Below are positions 25,936 through 35,170 of a stretch of DNA of 64,000 bases, piece after piece. Position numbers and translations under genes: made by a program. Source of the stretch: Winogradskyella tangerina (lineage in GTDB: Bacteria; Bacteroidota; Bacteroidia; Flavobacteriales; Flavobacteriaceae); contig NZ_QERF01000001.1 of assembly GCF_003260205.1 (NCBI RefSeq), positions 372,001 to 436,000 on the forward strand, in the 5' to 3' direction. The notes under the pieces are model-generated. The model did no database searches. It worked only from the letters and a program-made list of their open reading frames with translations, and was not told where the DNA came from. How positions within the stretch are numbered: position 1 is the stretch's first letter; each line of letters begins with the position of its first letter.

Positions 25936-26685
25936 CTACTCTAAAATCTTATATAAAATGGGTTTGCTTGGTGAAGCGTCGTTTTCAAAAGGAGCAATTT
26001 GGAGGTTAAGTATGTAAGCGCCGTCTTTTATTTTGTTTGAAACATAAATGAACTCCGTAATTGTACAGTCTGATCGTAATATTCCTTTGGTATTCCAGAA
26101 GGCATTATGGCCCTTTAATTCGCCACCATCTTCTTCACGATCTACACTAGGAAGGTCAACTAACAAATGCTTGATCCCTTTTCGTACAAGTAACTTTATG
26201 GCATCTTCTTGAAAGTAAGTCCAGTTTGTATTAGAATACTGTCGCCATTTCTTATCCTTGGTATTTGGGATGGTCCGTATTACAATGGCTTCACGTTTTT
26301 TGTTCCCCAATAAAAATTGTAGCTGCTTAGCAGAAATCACATAATCATCACCATCCTTTTCGGGTGCTACAGTAACGACTTCAGCCATGAAGAAGAATTG
26401 CTTAAGATGCTTATTTATGGAATACTTTTCTTTGGTAATATGGCCAACCGTTTCGGTATGTGTTCCATGAGAATGCGGATTGAAGGTAATTGTATTAAAA
26501 TTAACTGGTGCCCCTTCAGCAACACTGATGGTTCCGTTTTCGAATACTTCAGGTTCAATTTTTGGTGGACCGATATACCAGGCATTCACACCAGGCTTAT
26601 CGCTTCGTATAGCAATTGAAATATCTAAAGGTTGTGATAGATCTATTTTTAGTTTTTTTGAATTGTATTGAATGGTTGCAATCAC
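25936..26685 (-). CDS. Cyclase family (kynurenine formamidase-like) metal hydrolase
   Basis: 249 residues starting at GTG. Family motif HxGTHxDxxxH appears as HSHGTHTETVGH, with Glu in the Asp position. Other matches: LSQPLDISIAIRSD at the start, VIRTIPN, LLVDLPSVDREEDGG and HNAFWNTKGI. The family includes bacterial kynurenine formamidases and isatin hydrolase; without other tryptophan-catabolism genes nearby a narrower call is not justified. Its GTG overlaps the hemW stop by 4 bp, so it is coupled to hemW. Confidence 0.88.
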   Translation of the reverse strand: MIATIQYNSKKLKIDLSQPLDISIAIRSDKPGVNAWYIGPPKIEPEVFENGTISVAEGAPVNFNTITFNPHSHGTHTETVGHITKEKYSINKHLKQFFFMAEVVTVAPEKDGDDYVISAKQLQFLLGNKKREAIVIRTIPNTKDKKWRQYSNTNWTYFQEDAIKLLVRKGIKHLLVDLPSVDREEDGGELKGHNAFWNTKGILRSDCTITEFIYVSNKIKDGAYILNLQIAPFENDASPSKPILYKILE

Positions 26686-27815
26686 GCTAAATTTAATTTA
26701 AAGAGTTCACTCGCAATGCCATCACTTAAAAACAGTCCTTTTTTAGTGACGTGCAAATGGTCTTCATCAATATACAACAAATGTTGATTAATAAAAATTG
26801 TTGCTTGTTCTAGAAGATAGTCCTTATAGATCGAACCAAATTCACGTTCAACCTTAACCAAAGATACGCCCCAAATGGTGCGCAAACCTGTCATTATGTA
26901 TTCGTTATATTGATCTGTTTTGGTCAAGGTTTCGATCTCCATGGGTAATTTGTTCTGTTGGATCGACTTAATGTATTTTGAATTGTTTCTAACATTCCAT
27001 CCGCGTTGTTTTCCATCAAATGAATGTGCAGAAGGGCCAATACCCAGATAAGATTTTCCTTGCCAATAAGCACTATTATTTTTACTGAAATAGTCTTCCT
27101 TCCCGAAATTAGAGAGCTCATAATGAACAAAGCCTTTTTCCTCTAAGCGCTCTTTCAACATTTGAAATTGTTGGTGTGCTTGCTCGTCATTTACATTTTC
27201 TACAATGCCTTTTTTTATAAATGATGCTAATGCCGTTTTAGGTTCTACGGTTAAGGCATAACTTGAAATATGAGGTATATTGTAGCTCAGCGCGATTTCG
27301 ATATTTTCTAACCATTGTGTGTCTGAAGCCCCTGGAATTCCATAAATAAGATCGAGTGAAATATTATCAAAATGCTTTACCGCTTCTTCTAAACATGCTT
27401 TGGCTTCTGCAGCATTATGAGCACGATTCATGAGTTTCAAATCTGTTTCAAAAAACGACTGAATACCAATGCTCAATCGGTTAATAGGGCTGTTAGCGAG
27501 TTGAATTATTCGATCCTTTGATAAATCGTCGGGATTGGCTTCAAGTGTAATTTCAGGATCTTCAGTAACCTCATAATTATCGTATACCGTATCAATTAGA
27601 AATTGTAGTTCTTTATTAGATAGTATGCTTGGTGTTCCGCCACCAAAATAAATGGTTTCGACAGTGGTTTCTTTAAACTCAGATTTACGGATTTCTAATT
27701 CCTTGGCAAGTGCTTCAACGAGTTCATCTTTCTTTTTTAAAGAGGTTGAAAAATGAAAATCGCAATAGTGACAAGCCTGCTTACAAAAGGGAATATGGAT
27801 ATAGATGCCGCTCAA
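26682..27815 (-). CDS. hemW: Radical SAM haem chaperone HemW
   Basis: 377 residues. The radical-SAM cluster motif is CKQACHYC with Cys11, Cys15 and Cys18, preceded by IYIHIPF as in HemN/HemW proteins; FGGGTPS follows, then EANPDDL, RLSIGIQSF and LDLIYGIPG. The length and lack of an N-terminal extension fit HemW (haem chaperone) rather than the true coproporphyrinogen oxidase HemN. It starts at TTG, with in-frame stop codons not far upstream and no usable ATG before the IHIPF motif. The cyclase gene overlaps its end. Confidence 0.92.
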   Translation of the reverse strand: MSGIYIHIPFCKQACHYCDFHFSTSLKKKDELVEALAKELEIRKSEFKETTVETIYFGGGTPSILSNKELQFLIDTVYDNYEVTEDPEITLEANPDDLSKDRIIQLANSPINRLSIGIQSFFETDLKLMNRAHNAAEAKACLEEAVKHFDNISLDLIYGIPGASDTQWLENIEIALSYNIPHISSYALTVEPKTALASFIKKGIVENVNDEQAHQQFQMLKERLEEKGFVHYELSNFGKEDYFSKNNSAYWQGKSYLGIGPSAHSFDGKQRGWNVRNNSKYIKSIQQNKLPMEIETLTKTDQYNEYIMTGLRTIWGVSLVKVEREFGSIYKDYLLEQATIFINQHLLYIDEDHLHVTKKGLFLSDGIASELFKLNLA

Positions 27816-27856
27816 TATTGAAAACGCCTTTAATGCTTAAAAATGCAAAATTAGTA

Positions 27857-27889
27857 TAAAAAAAAAGTTCCTTCAAAAAAGGAACTTTC
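27857..27889 (-). terminator. Terminator of the 27909-28781 lipoprotein gene
   Basis: On the minus strand, AAAGTTCC, loop TTTTTTGAA, GGAACTT then eight T (27864-27857). It lies 20 bp beyond the lipoprotein stop. Confidence 0.85.
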
Positions 27890-27908
27890 TATATGATTAC
27901 TCGTGTGT

Positions 27909-28781
27909 TTAGTACACTAGAAAGAATTCTCCACCAGAGATATCTAATACATCACCTGCTCCGTCGGAAGCCGTTAGATTGAATGTTCCTCTAATATAAC
28001 TTGTAAAGCCAGTTACTGTTTCTTCGATTACCAAAGTACCACTGGTTGAATATTCTACATACTCATCAGTAAAAGGATTATATCGTGATACAAGGACTTT
28101 TTCAACTTCATTTCCTGAAGAAAAATTATAAGTTCCTGCAACGGTATTCTGAGGATTAAACCCTATTGCAATATCATATTCTTTATCGGAATATCCTGTT
28201 AGGGCTATATCAGTCCCGTAAAAGAAGCCGCCTGTTTGGCCAGTTTTTACACTTTCATAAGATTGACCATTAACCGTAGCATCAAGGAAGACATCTACAA
28301 CTGCATTTGGATTTTCAATATAAACGATATTAAAACTCCCCGAATCTAAACTTACACTGCCACCATCGGCGATTGTAAATGGATCTTCAAACAGAATACC
28401 GTTGACATCGGCATTAACTACCATGTTATCATAATCGATACTAAGATTGTTAAGATCGAACATGCCATCTGCCCAGAAATAAGACGATGTAAAGTCAAAT
28501 GGATCGGAAAAATCAGAACTGTAAAAACTAGCATTATCTATAACACCATTTTCATTAAATCTGAAATAAAAATTCTCATCATTACCATTAGAGCCTAATA
28601 CTTCGATGTTATCAAAAGTCTTTATCCCAATAAATGTATCGAAAGTATAGGTGACACCTTCAACAACTATAGACATGGAATTATTTGTAGATAGATTATT
28701 ACCATCACTATCATCTGACGACGAACAGCCAACAAAAATTAAGAGGATTAAAACAAATAAGGCTTTAGATAAATATTTCAT
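27909..28781 (-). CDS. Hypothetical lipoprotein
   Basis: 290 residues. Lipoprotein signal with Cys19 (FVGC) followed by Ser/Asp-rich SSSDDSDGNN, which may act as an export signal to the outer surface. The body is beta-rich with two similar halves, each carrying a GV/NGxxY..F-type strand (VVEGVTYTFDTFIG and TVNGQSYESVKTGQTG), and ends TLVIEETVTGFTSYIRGTFNLTASDGAG in pieces, like other flavobacterial 'NGxxW/Y' lipoproteins of the DUF6252 sort. Function unknown. Own terminator downstream. Confidence 0.75.
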   Translation of the reverse strand: MKYLSKALFVLILLIFVGCSSSDDSDGNNLSTNNSMSIVVEGVTYTFDTFIGIKTFDNIEVLGSNGNDENFYFRFNENGVIDNASFYSSDFSDPFDFTSSYFWADGMFDLNNLSIDYDNMVVNADVNGILFEDPFTIADGGSVSLDSGSFNIVYIENPNAVVDVFLDATVNGQSYESVKTGQTGGFFYGTDIALTGYSDKEYDIAIGFNPQNTVAGTYNFSSGNEVEKVLVSRYNPFTDEYVEYSTSGTLVIEETVTGFTSYIRGTFNLTASDGAGDVLDISGGEFFLVY

Positions 28782-28883
28782 AATGAGAGATTTTAAGTTG
28801 GAACAAATATGAACAAACTCAAGTATAAAATCAATTAATTAATGATATATCTACAATAAATTTTTTGTAAGAAAACTACAAGA

Positions 28884-29438
28884 TCATTTTTTTACTCTGT
28901 CCTCGTTTTGCTTTACAAAAGCAGCCCAGCCAGAATAACTCTTTCCAAGCTCTACCTTTCCTTGATTGTAAAAATGGCAAACGGCTGCCGCAAGCCCATC
29001 TGTTGAATCTAAATTGCGAGGTAATTCTTTAAGGTTTAAAAGACTTTGTAGCATTTTGGCTACTTGTTCTTTACTAGCGTTTCCGTTTCCGGTAATAGCC
29101 ATTTTGATCTTTTTAGGAGAATATTCTGTGATAGGAACTTCTCTCGATAAGCCTGCTGCCATGGCAACACCTTGAGCTCGACCTAATTTTAGCATACTTT
29201 GAACATTCTTTCCAAAGAAAGGTGCTTCAATAGCAATCTCATCGGGGTGATAGGTGTCGATAAGTTCAACTGTACGTTCGAAAATGTACTTAAGTTTCAG
29301 GTAGTGATCGTCGTACTTTTTCAACTGTAATTCGTTGAGTTGCATAAAAGTCATAGATTTACCTACAACCTTAATAAGTCCGAAACCCATTATCGTGGTT
29401 CCTGGATCAATACCTAAAATAATTTTTTCCTTAACCAT
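28884..29438 (-). CDS. ruvC: Holliday junction endodeoxyribonuclease RuvC
   Basis: 184 residues. RNase H-like resolvase with the four catalytic acids in LGIDPGTTIMGFG, EIAIEAPFFGKN and the C-terminal STDGLAAAVCHF (DxxD). The sequence VQSMLKLGRAQGVAM matches the conserved DNA-contact helix. It resolves recombination four-way junctions with RuvAB. Starts 34 bp after the TonB-like gene on the same strand. Confidence 0.97.
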   Translation of the reverse strand: MVKEKIILGIDPGTTIMGFGLIKVVGKSMTFMQLNELQLKKYDDHYLKLKYIFERTVELIDTYHPDEIAIEAPFFGKNVQSMLKLGRAQGVAMAAGLSREVPITEYSPKKIKMAITGNGNASKEQVAKMLQSLLNLKELPRNLDSTDGLAAAVCHFYNQGKVELGKSYSGWAAFVKQNEDRVKK

Positions 29439-29472
29439 TAATCAATTGTGTCGTCAACCAGCTTTAAATCTT

Positions 29473-30039
29473 TTAGTTTTTACCGTCTTTTTTGATGGGC
29501 TCTTCTACCATAAAAACAATTGGCAGCGAATAAACTACAGAAACTTTTTCACCACCTTGCTCTCCAGGAATAAACTCTGGCAACATAGCTATGACGCGCT
29601 CTGCCTCCTTTTCAAGATCCGGATGCTCAGCACGCGATTGTATATCTATTACTTTCCCTGTTTCGTCTATTTTGAACTGAACAAAAATTCTCTTTCTACC
29701 TGGAGACAACCCTAATTCTCGAGGTAATTCAGTATCGAATTTTCTACCTACATGCATTTGAATGAATCTTGAAACGCATTGCTTACGCTCGTTATTTGTT
29801 GTTTTGCTCTTACACTCCATCGGATGAGGAACACTTTCTATACCATTAAAAGCCACAACTTTTGCCTTTTCTTTTGATTCTTCTTTCTGTTCTTCAGCTT
29901 TTTCTTCTTTAGTTTCTGTCTCTTTTGCTGGTTCTGGCGTTGGCGTATTTTCCTGAGCATAACTTGTTAGACTCACAAGCATAACAGCAAATACACTTAG
30001 AAGTAAGTGTTTATAATTCGTTTTGAAATTTATGTTCAT
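29473..30039 (-). CDS. TonB C-terminal-domain protein, periplasmic
   Basis: 188 residues. N-terminal signal peptide (LLLSVFAVMLVSLTSYAQ) followed by a Glu/Lys-rich stretch (PEPAKETETKEEKAEEQKEE) and a TonB_C-like domain: RIFVQFKIDETGKVIDIQSRAEHP, LEKEAERVIAMLPEFIPG and KVSVVYSLPIVFM. Unlike TonB it has a cleavable signal and no evident membrane anchor, so it may be a soluble periplasmic or exported energy-transducer-like protein, not a classic TonB. Genes of this type are common in Flavobacteria. Confidence 0.8.
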   Translation of the reverse strand: MNINFKTNYKHLLLSVFAVMLVSLTSYAQENTPTPEPAKETETKEEKAEEQKEESKEKAKVVAFNGIESVPHPMECKSKTTNNERKQCVSRFIQMHVGRKFDTELPRELGLSPGRKRIFVQFKIDETGKVIDIQSRAEHPDLEKEAERVIAMLPEFIPGEQGGEKVSVVYSLPIVFMVEEPIKKDGKN

Positions 30040-30083
30040 ATAAAACAGTATTAAATAGTTATTGACTTTGAATTTTAATTAGG

Positions 30084-30722
30084 TTAATCACAATATTGGC
30101 AACCGCTTAATGAGATCGCCAATCCTAATGTTATATTAAATACACTTCCATTAAAAGCTCCTAAACCATCTAAAACTGGATCATAGTCATCTAAAGAAGT
30201 TAAACCATAAATATAAGCGATATCGGTGTAAATTGATACTTTTTCATTAATCGCATAGTGTAATTCTAATCCACCTAGTAAATTTAAATACGACTGCTTA
30301 TTATCGCCTAAATTACCCAGCGGTGTAACAAAACTAAATCCTGGTCCGGCATGCAATATCGTCCGCATACGAGGTGGTAAAAATCCTAGGGTTTCTGTTG
30401 CATCGAATACAAATTGTGCATTGATGCGCGAGTAGTTCACTTTAAATTCAGGTGATTCTGAGTCGTTTTTAAATCGATTAAAACCATAGTCTAATTTAAC
30501 ACCGTAAGACCGCTTAAACATATGCTGAATACCAATATTAACTGTCGGAAAATTAATGGACTGCGCAAAGGTGCCGTCTACAAATCCGTCTGTTGTGGGA
30601 TAATTAAACCCCAAAGCCACAAGGGCCTTCCATTTACTGGTGGCCTTAAATTGCCCATAACCGTTGAGACTCATTAGAACTGTAATTAAAAAAATGAGTA
30701 AAGGTTTTAAACTAGGCTTCAT
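30084..30722 (-). CDS. Outer-membrane beta-barrel protein
   Basis: 212 residues with signal peptide (KPLLIFLITVLMSLNGYGQ). Alternating hydrophobic and aromatic strands (YGVKLDYGFNRFKND, HAGPGFSFVTPLG, LNLLGGLELHYAINEKVSIYTDIAYIYGL in parts) typical of an eight-stranded outer-membrane barrel; it ends FNITLGLAISLSGCQYCD. No specific family recognised. Divergent from the flippase-like gene at 30750 with 27 bp between starts, a very short shared control region. Confidence 0.7.
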   Translation of the reverse strand: MKPSLKPLLIFLITVLMSLNGYGQFKATSKWKALVALGFNYPTTDGFVDGTFAQSINFPTVNIGIQHMFKRSYGVKLDYGFNRFKNDSESPEFKVNYSRINAQFVFDATETLGFLPPRMRTILHAGPGFSFVTPLGNLGDNKQSYLNLLGGLELHYAINEKVSIYTDIAYIYGLTSLDDYDPVLDGLGAFNGSVFNITLGLAISLSGCQYCD

Positions 30723-30749
30723 AAATAAGATTTTGGTTTAATTTGCAGT

Positions 30750-31718
30750 ATGCTTCATGGCGTACCTTACAAAACTAAGCAATTCTTATTTGTACTTATT
30801 AAGTTAAGTATCGTTGTCGGCGCTTTTTATTTTATCTATTCAAAATTAGCCGAAAACGAAGATCTTCAATTTGGTGAATTTTTAGCTTTTCTGAAGGAAA
30901 ATGGCACTTTTTCAGTAAAAAACATCGTTTTTTTAGTGATTTTAAGCCTTTTTAACTGGTTTTTCGAAATTCTAAAATGGAAGAATCTAGCTTCCACCGT
31001 CAAAAAAATATCCTTCAAAGAAGCCTTAGAACAAAGTTTAGGTGGACATACCGCATCACTTATAACGCCTAACCGAATTGGTGACTATGGTGCCAAAGCT
31101 GCCTATTACATAAAATCCTATAGAAAACGTATTGTTTTAATGAATCTGCTAGGCAATATGGCACAAATGACTATTACAACAATATTCGGTGTCATTGGGG
31201 TTATCTTGTTTGTAAATAGATATCAAATTGAGGTAAACTATCAGAAAGTCTTCCGCTTTGGAGTCGTCATTTTAATTATTGGCGTACTCACCACTTTTGG
31301 GATCAAACAAAAGGCATTTAGTATTAAAGGGTATTCTATTCAAAGTGTTGTAAAGTATATAAAACAAATCGCCTCCAAAATTCATTTAATTAATCTATCT
31401 CTATCATTAATAAGGTATCTTATTTTCTCCTTTCAATTTTATTACCTGCTTCAAATTTTTGGCGTGGAAGTTGACTACCTTAAAGCCATGGTGGTGATCA
31501 GCAGTATGTACCTATTGGCGTCTATTATTCCTTCAATCTCGATTTTTGATGTGATCGTTAAAGGGAGTGTTGCTGTATTTTTATTTGGCTATGTTCAGGT
31601 TAACGAGCTTACGATACTATCGATAATAACCATAATGTGGATCTTAAATTTTGCAATTCCGGCTTTATTTGGTGGTTATTTTGCACTTAATTTCAAACTT
31701 CCTAAAATAGAAGAATGA
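30750..31718 (+). CDS. Lysylphosphatidylglycerol synthase TM-region-like integral membrane protein
   Basis: 322 residues, about eight membrane segments. Matches the LPG_synthase_TM/flippase-like family: NWFFEILKWKNLA, LGGHTASLITPNRIGDYGAKAAYY (the family's GxxxSxxTPxRxGd motif) and VISSMYLLASIIPSISIFDVIVKGSVAVFLF in pieces. No aminoacyl-transfer domain, so this is not an MprF. It overlaps the GT2 gene by 4 bp (ATGA), suggesting the two act together in glycolipid or polyisoprenoid-linked sugar handling. Confidence 0.85.
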   Translation: MLHGVPYKTKQFLFVLIKLSIVVGAFYFIYSKLAENEDLQFGEFLAFLKENGTFSVKNIVFLVILSLFNWFFEILKWKNLASTVKKISFKEALEQSLGGHTASLITPNRIGDYGAKAAYYIKSYRKRIVLMNLLGNMAQMTITTIFGVIGVILFVNRYQIEVNYQKVFRFGVVILIIGVLTTFGIKQKAFSIKGYSIQSVVKYIKQIASKIHLINLSLSLIRYLIFSFQFYYLLQIFGVEVDYLKAMVVISSMYLLASIIPSISIFDVIVKGSVAVFLFGYVQVNELTILSIITIMWILNFAIPALFGGYFALNFKLPKIEE

Positions 31719-32851
31719 TTACTATCATTGCTATAACGAGTATCATAGTTTATCTGATTTTAATTGGAGGTCTAGTTTATGGTTTTGATAAGGTGGAAAC
31801 CTTCAAACTTCAAGATCTGGAAGCAAAAAACAGCTTCTCCGTTATTATTCCCTTCAGAAATGAAATCGAGAATTTACCCAAACTTCTTCGTTCAATTCTA
31901 AGTTTGAAGTATCCCCAAAACCGATTCGAAATTATTCTTGTTGACGATGATTCTACCGATGGATCTGCTCAACTCATTCAAGATATTATTAATGAAACTG
32001 GTGCCAAAGGGAAAAATATTAGGGTGATCAAAAATCAGAGAACATCTAATTCGCCTAAAAAAGATGCCATTAATTCTGGTATTACCGTTTCAAAAAATGA
32101 ATGGATCGTTACAACGGATGCCGATTGTATACTTCATAAATATTGGCTAGATGCTTTTGATGAAATTATTCAAAATGAGGCGCCAAATTGTATTGTAGCT
32201 CCAGTAACCTATCATCAGAATAATTCTTTTTTTAGCCGGTTTCAAACTCTAGATTTTTTGAGTCTGCAAGCCGCTACCATAGGTGGTTTTGGCCTCAACA
32301 AACCCTTCTTATGCAATGGTGCCAACTTTGCCTATCGTAAAGAAATATTTCTTCGCTTGAAGGGTTTTAAAGGAAATTCGGAAATTGCAAGCGGTGACGA
32401 CATTTTTTTGCTCGAAAAGTTTAAAGGACTTGATAAAGATAAAGTCGTTTATTTAAAATCTGATAAAGCCATAGTACGCACACTACCCGTTACAAACTTT
32501 GGTGAACTCATAGAACAGCGATTGCGATGGGCATCAAAAACCTCACGAAATCCAAATGGGTTTTCTAAGTTGGTTGGTGTCATCGTATTACTGGGAAATA
32601 CAGTATTTCTAGCCTTACCATTCCTGTTATGGTTTAACGCTTTAAATGGAAGAGTAGCATTATCGCTATTGGTGATCAAATTGGCGATCGACTTGTTATT
32701 ACTGTTTAAAGTTGTTCGTTTTTTTGGACAAGAAAATGTCTTGTTGTCATTCATTTCATCAAGTCTTCTTTATCCTTTTTTTAGCGTTTATATAGTGTTA
32801 TTGTCATTTTTTAAATCGTACCGTTGGAAGGGTAGAGAATTCAGAAAATAG
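31715..32851 (+). CDS. Family 2 glycosyltransferase, membrane-bound
   Basis: 378 residues. N-terminal membrane segment, then GT-A motifs: FSVIIPFRNEIENLPKLLRS, IILVDDDSTDGSAQ, VTTDADCIL (metal-binding DxD-type), SGDDIFLLEKF and EQRLRWASKTS (the QxxRW of processive or inverting GT2 enzymes). Three membrane segments follow. It uses nucleotide-sugar donors on the cytoplasmic face. Coupled to the preceding flippase-like gene. Confidence 0.92.
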   Translation: MITIIAITSIIVYLILIGGLVYGFDKVETFKLQDLEAKNSFSVIIPFRNEIENLPKLLRSILSLKYPQNRFEIILVDDDSTDGSAQLIQDIINETGAKGKNIRVIKNQRTSNSPKKDAINSGITVSKNEWIVTTDADCILHKYWLDAFDEIIQNEAPNCIVAPVTYHQNNSFFSRFQTLDFLSLQAATIGGFGLNKPFLCNGANFAYRKEIFLRLKGFKGNSEIASGDDIFLLEKFKGLDKDKVVYLKSDKAIVRTLPVTNFGELIEQRLRWASKTSRNPNGFSKLVGVIVLLGNTVFLALPFLLWFNALNGRVALSLLVIKLAIDLLLLFKVVRFFGQENVLLSFISSSLLYPFFSVYIVLLSFFKSYRWKGREFRK

Positions 32852-32863
32852 ATTGCATTCAGA

Positions 32864-32871
32864 TATTTTTG
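32864..32871 (+). promoter_or_regulatory. -7 box before the 32904 gene
   Basis: TATTTTTG matches TAnnTTTG, 32 bp before the ATG at 32904. It lies just after the GT2 stop and suggests that the downstream gene has its own promoter. Confidence 0.4.
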
Positions 32872-32903
32872 GTAGATTTACTAAAACCAAATCCCAGCAT
32901 AAA

Positions 32904-33767
32904 ATGAAAAAAATTGTCTTGTTGTGTATTGTATGTTTTGTTTTTCAGCTGAACTACGGTCAAGATACCTACACTATTAATGGAGAAACTCTAGAGTTGA
33001 AAACTGAAATTGACGGCAAATTAGATTTGCTTTGGAATACCATTGATGGCAACTACCGTTATTTTGTTAGAACCGATGACGGAACCATCACCGAATTAAA
33101 AAACTCGAAAGGTCCTGACAATAAATTTCAAGAAGAATACAAATCAACCTTAAGTGCTCTTACCAACGGAAAGTCTACTGATAAGCTAAAGCTTACCCTT
33201 TATGATCTTAGAAATTTTATCGATGCTTATAATATCTCAGTAGATTCAAGCTATACGTTAACTTCTACAGAGAGTGATGTTCAGTTTAGATTAGGATTTT
33301 CAGGCGGAATCACTAATAATCCGTTTGTTGGCAATCCTGAAAATAAAAGCACACCAATGATTGGTGCAGAATTAGAAATTTTTGAAGCGAACGTACTTCC
33401 AAGACATTCAGGTTTTTTGCAGGCAAGACATACTTTTGATAGTGATAATTTTCCGTACAGTACCACAGAATTTTCACTTGGCTATCGTTATCGATTTATA
33501 AATAAAGAGACTTTTTCAATTTATGGGCAATTCAAACTAGCTACCTTGAATTTTTCAAATGTAACTTTTGCAGATGAAAACAGCATGGAAATTGATGCTA
33601 GTGAAACCTCTTTTGATATTCCATTTATTTTTGGAATTGGTTCAGATATAAAGATCGGTGAGAATAGTTTCATTACAATCATTTATGGAGAGCTGTTTGC
33701 TATACTTTTAGACAATCAAGGTAATTTTTCAACAGATATTGCCATTGGTTATAAATTCAACCTGTAA
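32904..33767 (+). CDS. Hypothetical secreted protein, probable outer-membrane barrel
   Basis: 287 residues. I start at ATG 32904 because it gives a signal peptide (KKIVLLCIVCFVFQLNYGQ); a TTG at 32853 would run through the -7 box. The first ~130 residues form a soluble region (WNTIDGNYRYFVRTDDGTITEL); the second half has alternating strands (FRLGFSGGITNNPF, LGYRYRFINKETFSIYGQFKLATLNFS in parts, TDIAIGYKFNL) typical of a membrane barrel with aromatic C-terminal residue. No family recognised. The Bax1-like gene follows after 2 bp. Confidence 0.7.
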   Translation: MKKIVLLCIVCFVFQLNYGQDTYTINGETLELKTEIDGKLDLLWNTIDGNYRYFVRTDDGTITELKNSKGPDNKFQEEYKSTLSALTNGKSTDKLKLTLYDLRNFIDAYNISVDSSYTLTSTESDVQFRLGFSGGITNNPFVGNPENKSTPMIGAELEIFEANVLPRHSGFLQARHTFDSDNFPYSTTEFSLGYRYRFINKETFSIYGQFKLATLNFSNVTFADENSMEIDASETSFDIPFIFGIGSDIKIGENSFITIIYGELFAILLDNQGNFSTDIAIGYKFNL

Positions 33768-33769
33768 AC

Positions 33770-34507
33770 ATGTCGTTGCGCGATTTTAAAACCTCTAACC
33801 CTGTTTTTCATGGATTCTTTTGGGACGATGGAAAATCGTCCAAGAAAACAATGTCCGTAACCGGAATATTTATCAAATCCATGTTAGGCATCTTGGTAAT
33901 CGCTGCCATAACCGGTTACCTATGGAAGCTCAATGAGGCTGGCACACCCATGAAATGGTTCACTTTAGGTGGGATGTTAGGATCTATTGTTTTGAGTATT
34001 GTTATTTCTGTTAGAAAGGAATGGGCTCACTTTTTAGTGCCTTTATATATCATTGCCAAGGGATTTTTTCTAGGAGGGTTTTCGTCTTATGCACATCGTA
34101 ATTTCCCTGAATTACCTTATCAGGCTATTGGGGTTACTATCGTCACATTTTTTGTGATGCTTGTGTTATATCAACTTAGAATTATAGTCGTTACTAAAAA
34201 ATTACGCAGCGTAATCATTACGGCGTCAGTGAGCATTTTTGTTGTTTATATAATATCGTGGATTTTAGGCTTTTTTGGCATTAAGTCTTACATCTGGGGC
34301 ACATCTTGGTTTGCGATTGTCTTTAATATTATTGCTGCAATTGTGGCGTCTTTTGCATTACTCTTAGATTTCGATTATATAGAACGCTACAAGAATAGAG
34401 CACCAAAACAAAAGGAATGGATTGCAACTTGGGGACTTTTAGCAACATTGCTATGGCTCTACATCGAAGTATTGCGACTTATGCAAAAACTAGCCAGAAG
34501 GTTTTAA
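33770..34507 (+). CDS. Bax inhibitor-1/YccA family membrane protein
   Basis: 245 residues with seven hydrophobic segments; the start MSLRDFKTSNPVFHGFFWDD and LIIIASFALLLDFDYIE-type segment near residue 205 (ASFALLLDFDYIERY) match the Flavobacterial Bax1-I branch, including the acidic Asp residues (DFD) that gate calcium leak in BsYetJ. Inner membrane. Ends overlapping the convergent lipoprotein gene by 4 bp. Confidence 0.9.
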   Translation: MSLRDFKTSNPVFHGFFWDDGKSSKKTMSVTGIFIKSMLGILVIAAITGYLWKLNEAGTPMKWFTLGGMLGSIVLSIVISVRKEWAHFLVPLYIIAKGFFLGGFSSYAHRNFPELPYQAIGVTIVTFFVMLVLYQLRIIVVTKKLRSVIITASVSIFVVYIISWILGFFGIKSYIWGTSWFAIVFNIIAAIVASFALLLDFDYIERYKNRAPKQKEWIATWGLLATLLWLYIEVLRLMQKLARRF

Positions 34508-34980
34508 TCGATTTTTACAATAACTGGTAATTCAAAAGCAGTTTTTACTTGCTGCCCTCTTTTTATCGCTGGAAAGATTTTTGGCACTGTTGTTAAACTT
34601 TGCCTCAAAAGGCTATCAATTTCTGGTATTTGGGAAATGGTCTCTGGCTTCATCTTTATATCCTCAACCTTTAAAAGACCTTCATTGTCAATGGTTAATT
34701 GCATAATAATTGTATCATAGACATCTTCAGTTACTACAATATTTTGATCGGCCAAAAATTGATTAACATGAGAAAGCATCGTATTCTGAAAGCAATTTTT
34801 ACTTTCCTCTTTGGCAGTAATTGAATCACAACTACTAAAGGTTGGGTAAGTATCGACGTCGTTCCAATTAAATGTTTGCAATTCTTCCTCTAGTAAATCG
34901 TCAGCATTTACTTTTTGCTTTTCAAAATAATTGCAAGATGACAGAAGAACAATTAAAAAAAGACCAACTAATCGATTCAT
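34504..34980 (-). CDS. Hypothetical lipoprotein with TonB-C-like tail
   Basis: 158 residues from the ATG at 34980, which gives a clean lipoprotein signal MNRLVGLFLIVLLSSC (Cys16). A longer frame from 35112 adds 44 charged residues that would hide the signal. The second half resembles a degenerate TonB C-terminal domain: IIMQLTIDNEGLLKVEDIKMKP, LLRQSLTTVPKIFPAIKRG and VKTAFELPVIV. Similar in layout to the 29473-30039 protein. Function unknown. Confidence 0.75.
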   Translation of the reverse strand: MNRLVGLFLIVLLSSCNYFEKQKVNADDLLEEELQTFNWNDVDTYPTFSSCDSITAKEESKNCFQNTMLSHVNQFLADQNIVVTEDVYDTIIMQLTIDNEGLLKVEDIKMKPETISQIPEIDSLLRQSLTTVPKIFPAIKRGQQVKTAFELPVIVKID

Positions 34981-35170
34981 TAAAACACTTCTAAAATTGA
35001 AATGTACGATATTTTTCGATTTTAGTTTTCCTTTGCTAATAATTCTTCTAGTAACATGATAAAGATTGTCGCTCATTTTTCTATCCATTTTAAAATGAAC
35101 ATTGTGCCTCACAATAAAACGTAACTTTCAATAGCTTTTTGCGTCCTATCAGTGAAATTAAAATTTTTAT

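Noticed and set aside
29473-30039. Classic TonB energy transducer
   Set aside because: It has a cleavable signal peptide instead of an N-terminal membrane anchor and no ExbB/ExbD nearby.
34981-35112. 44-residue extension of the TonB-like lipoprotein
   Set aside because: It would place a basic, non-hydrophobic stretch before a perfect lipoprotein signal.
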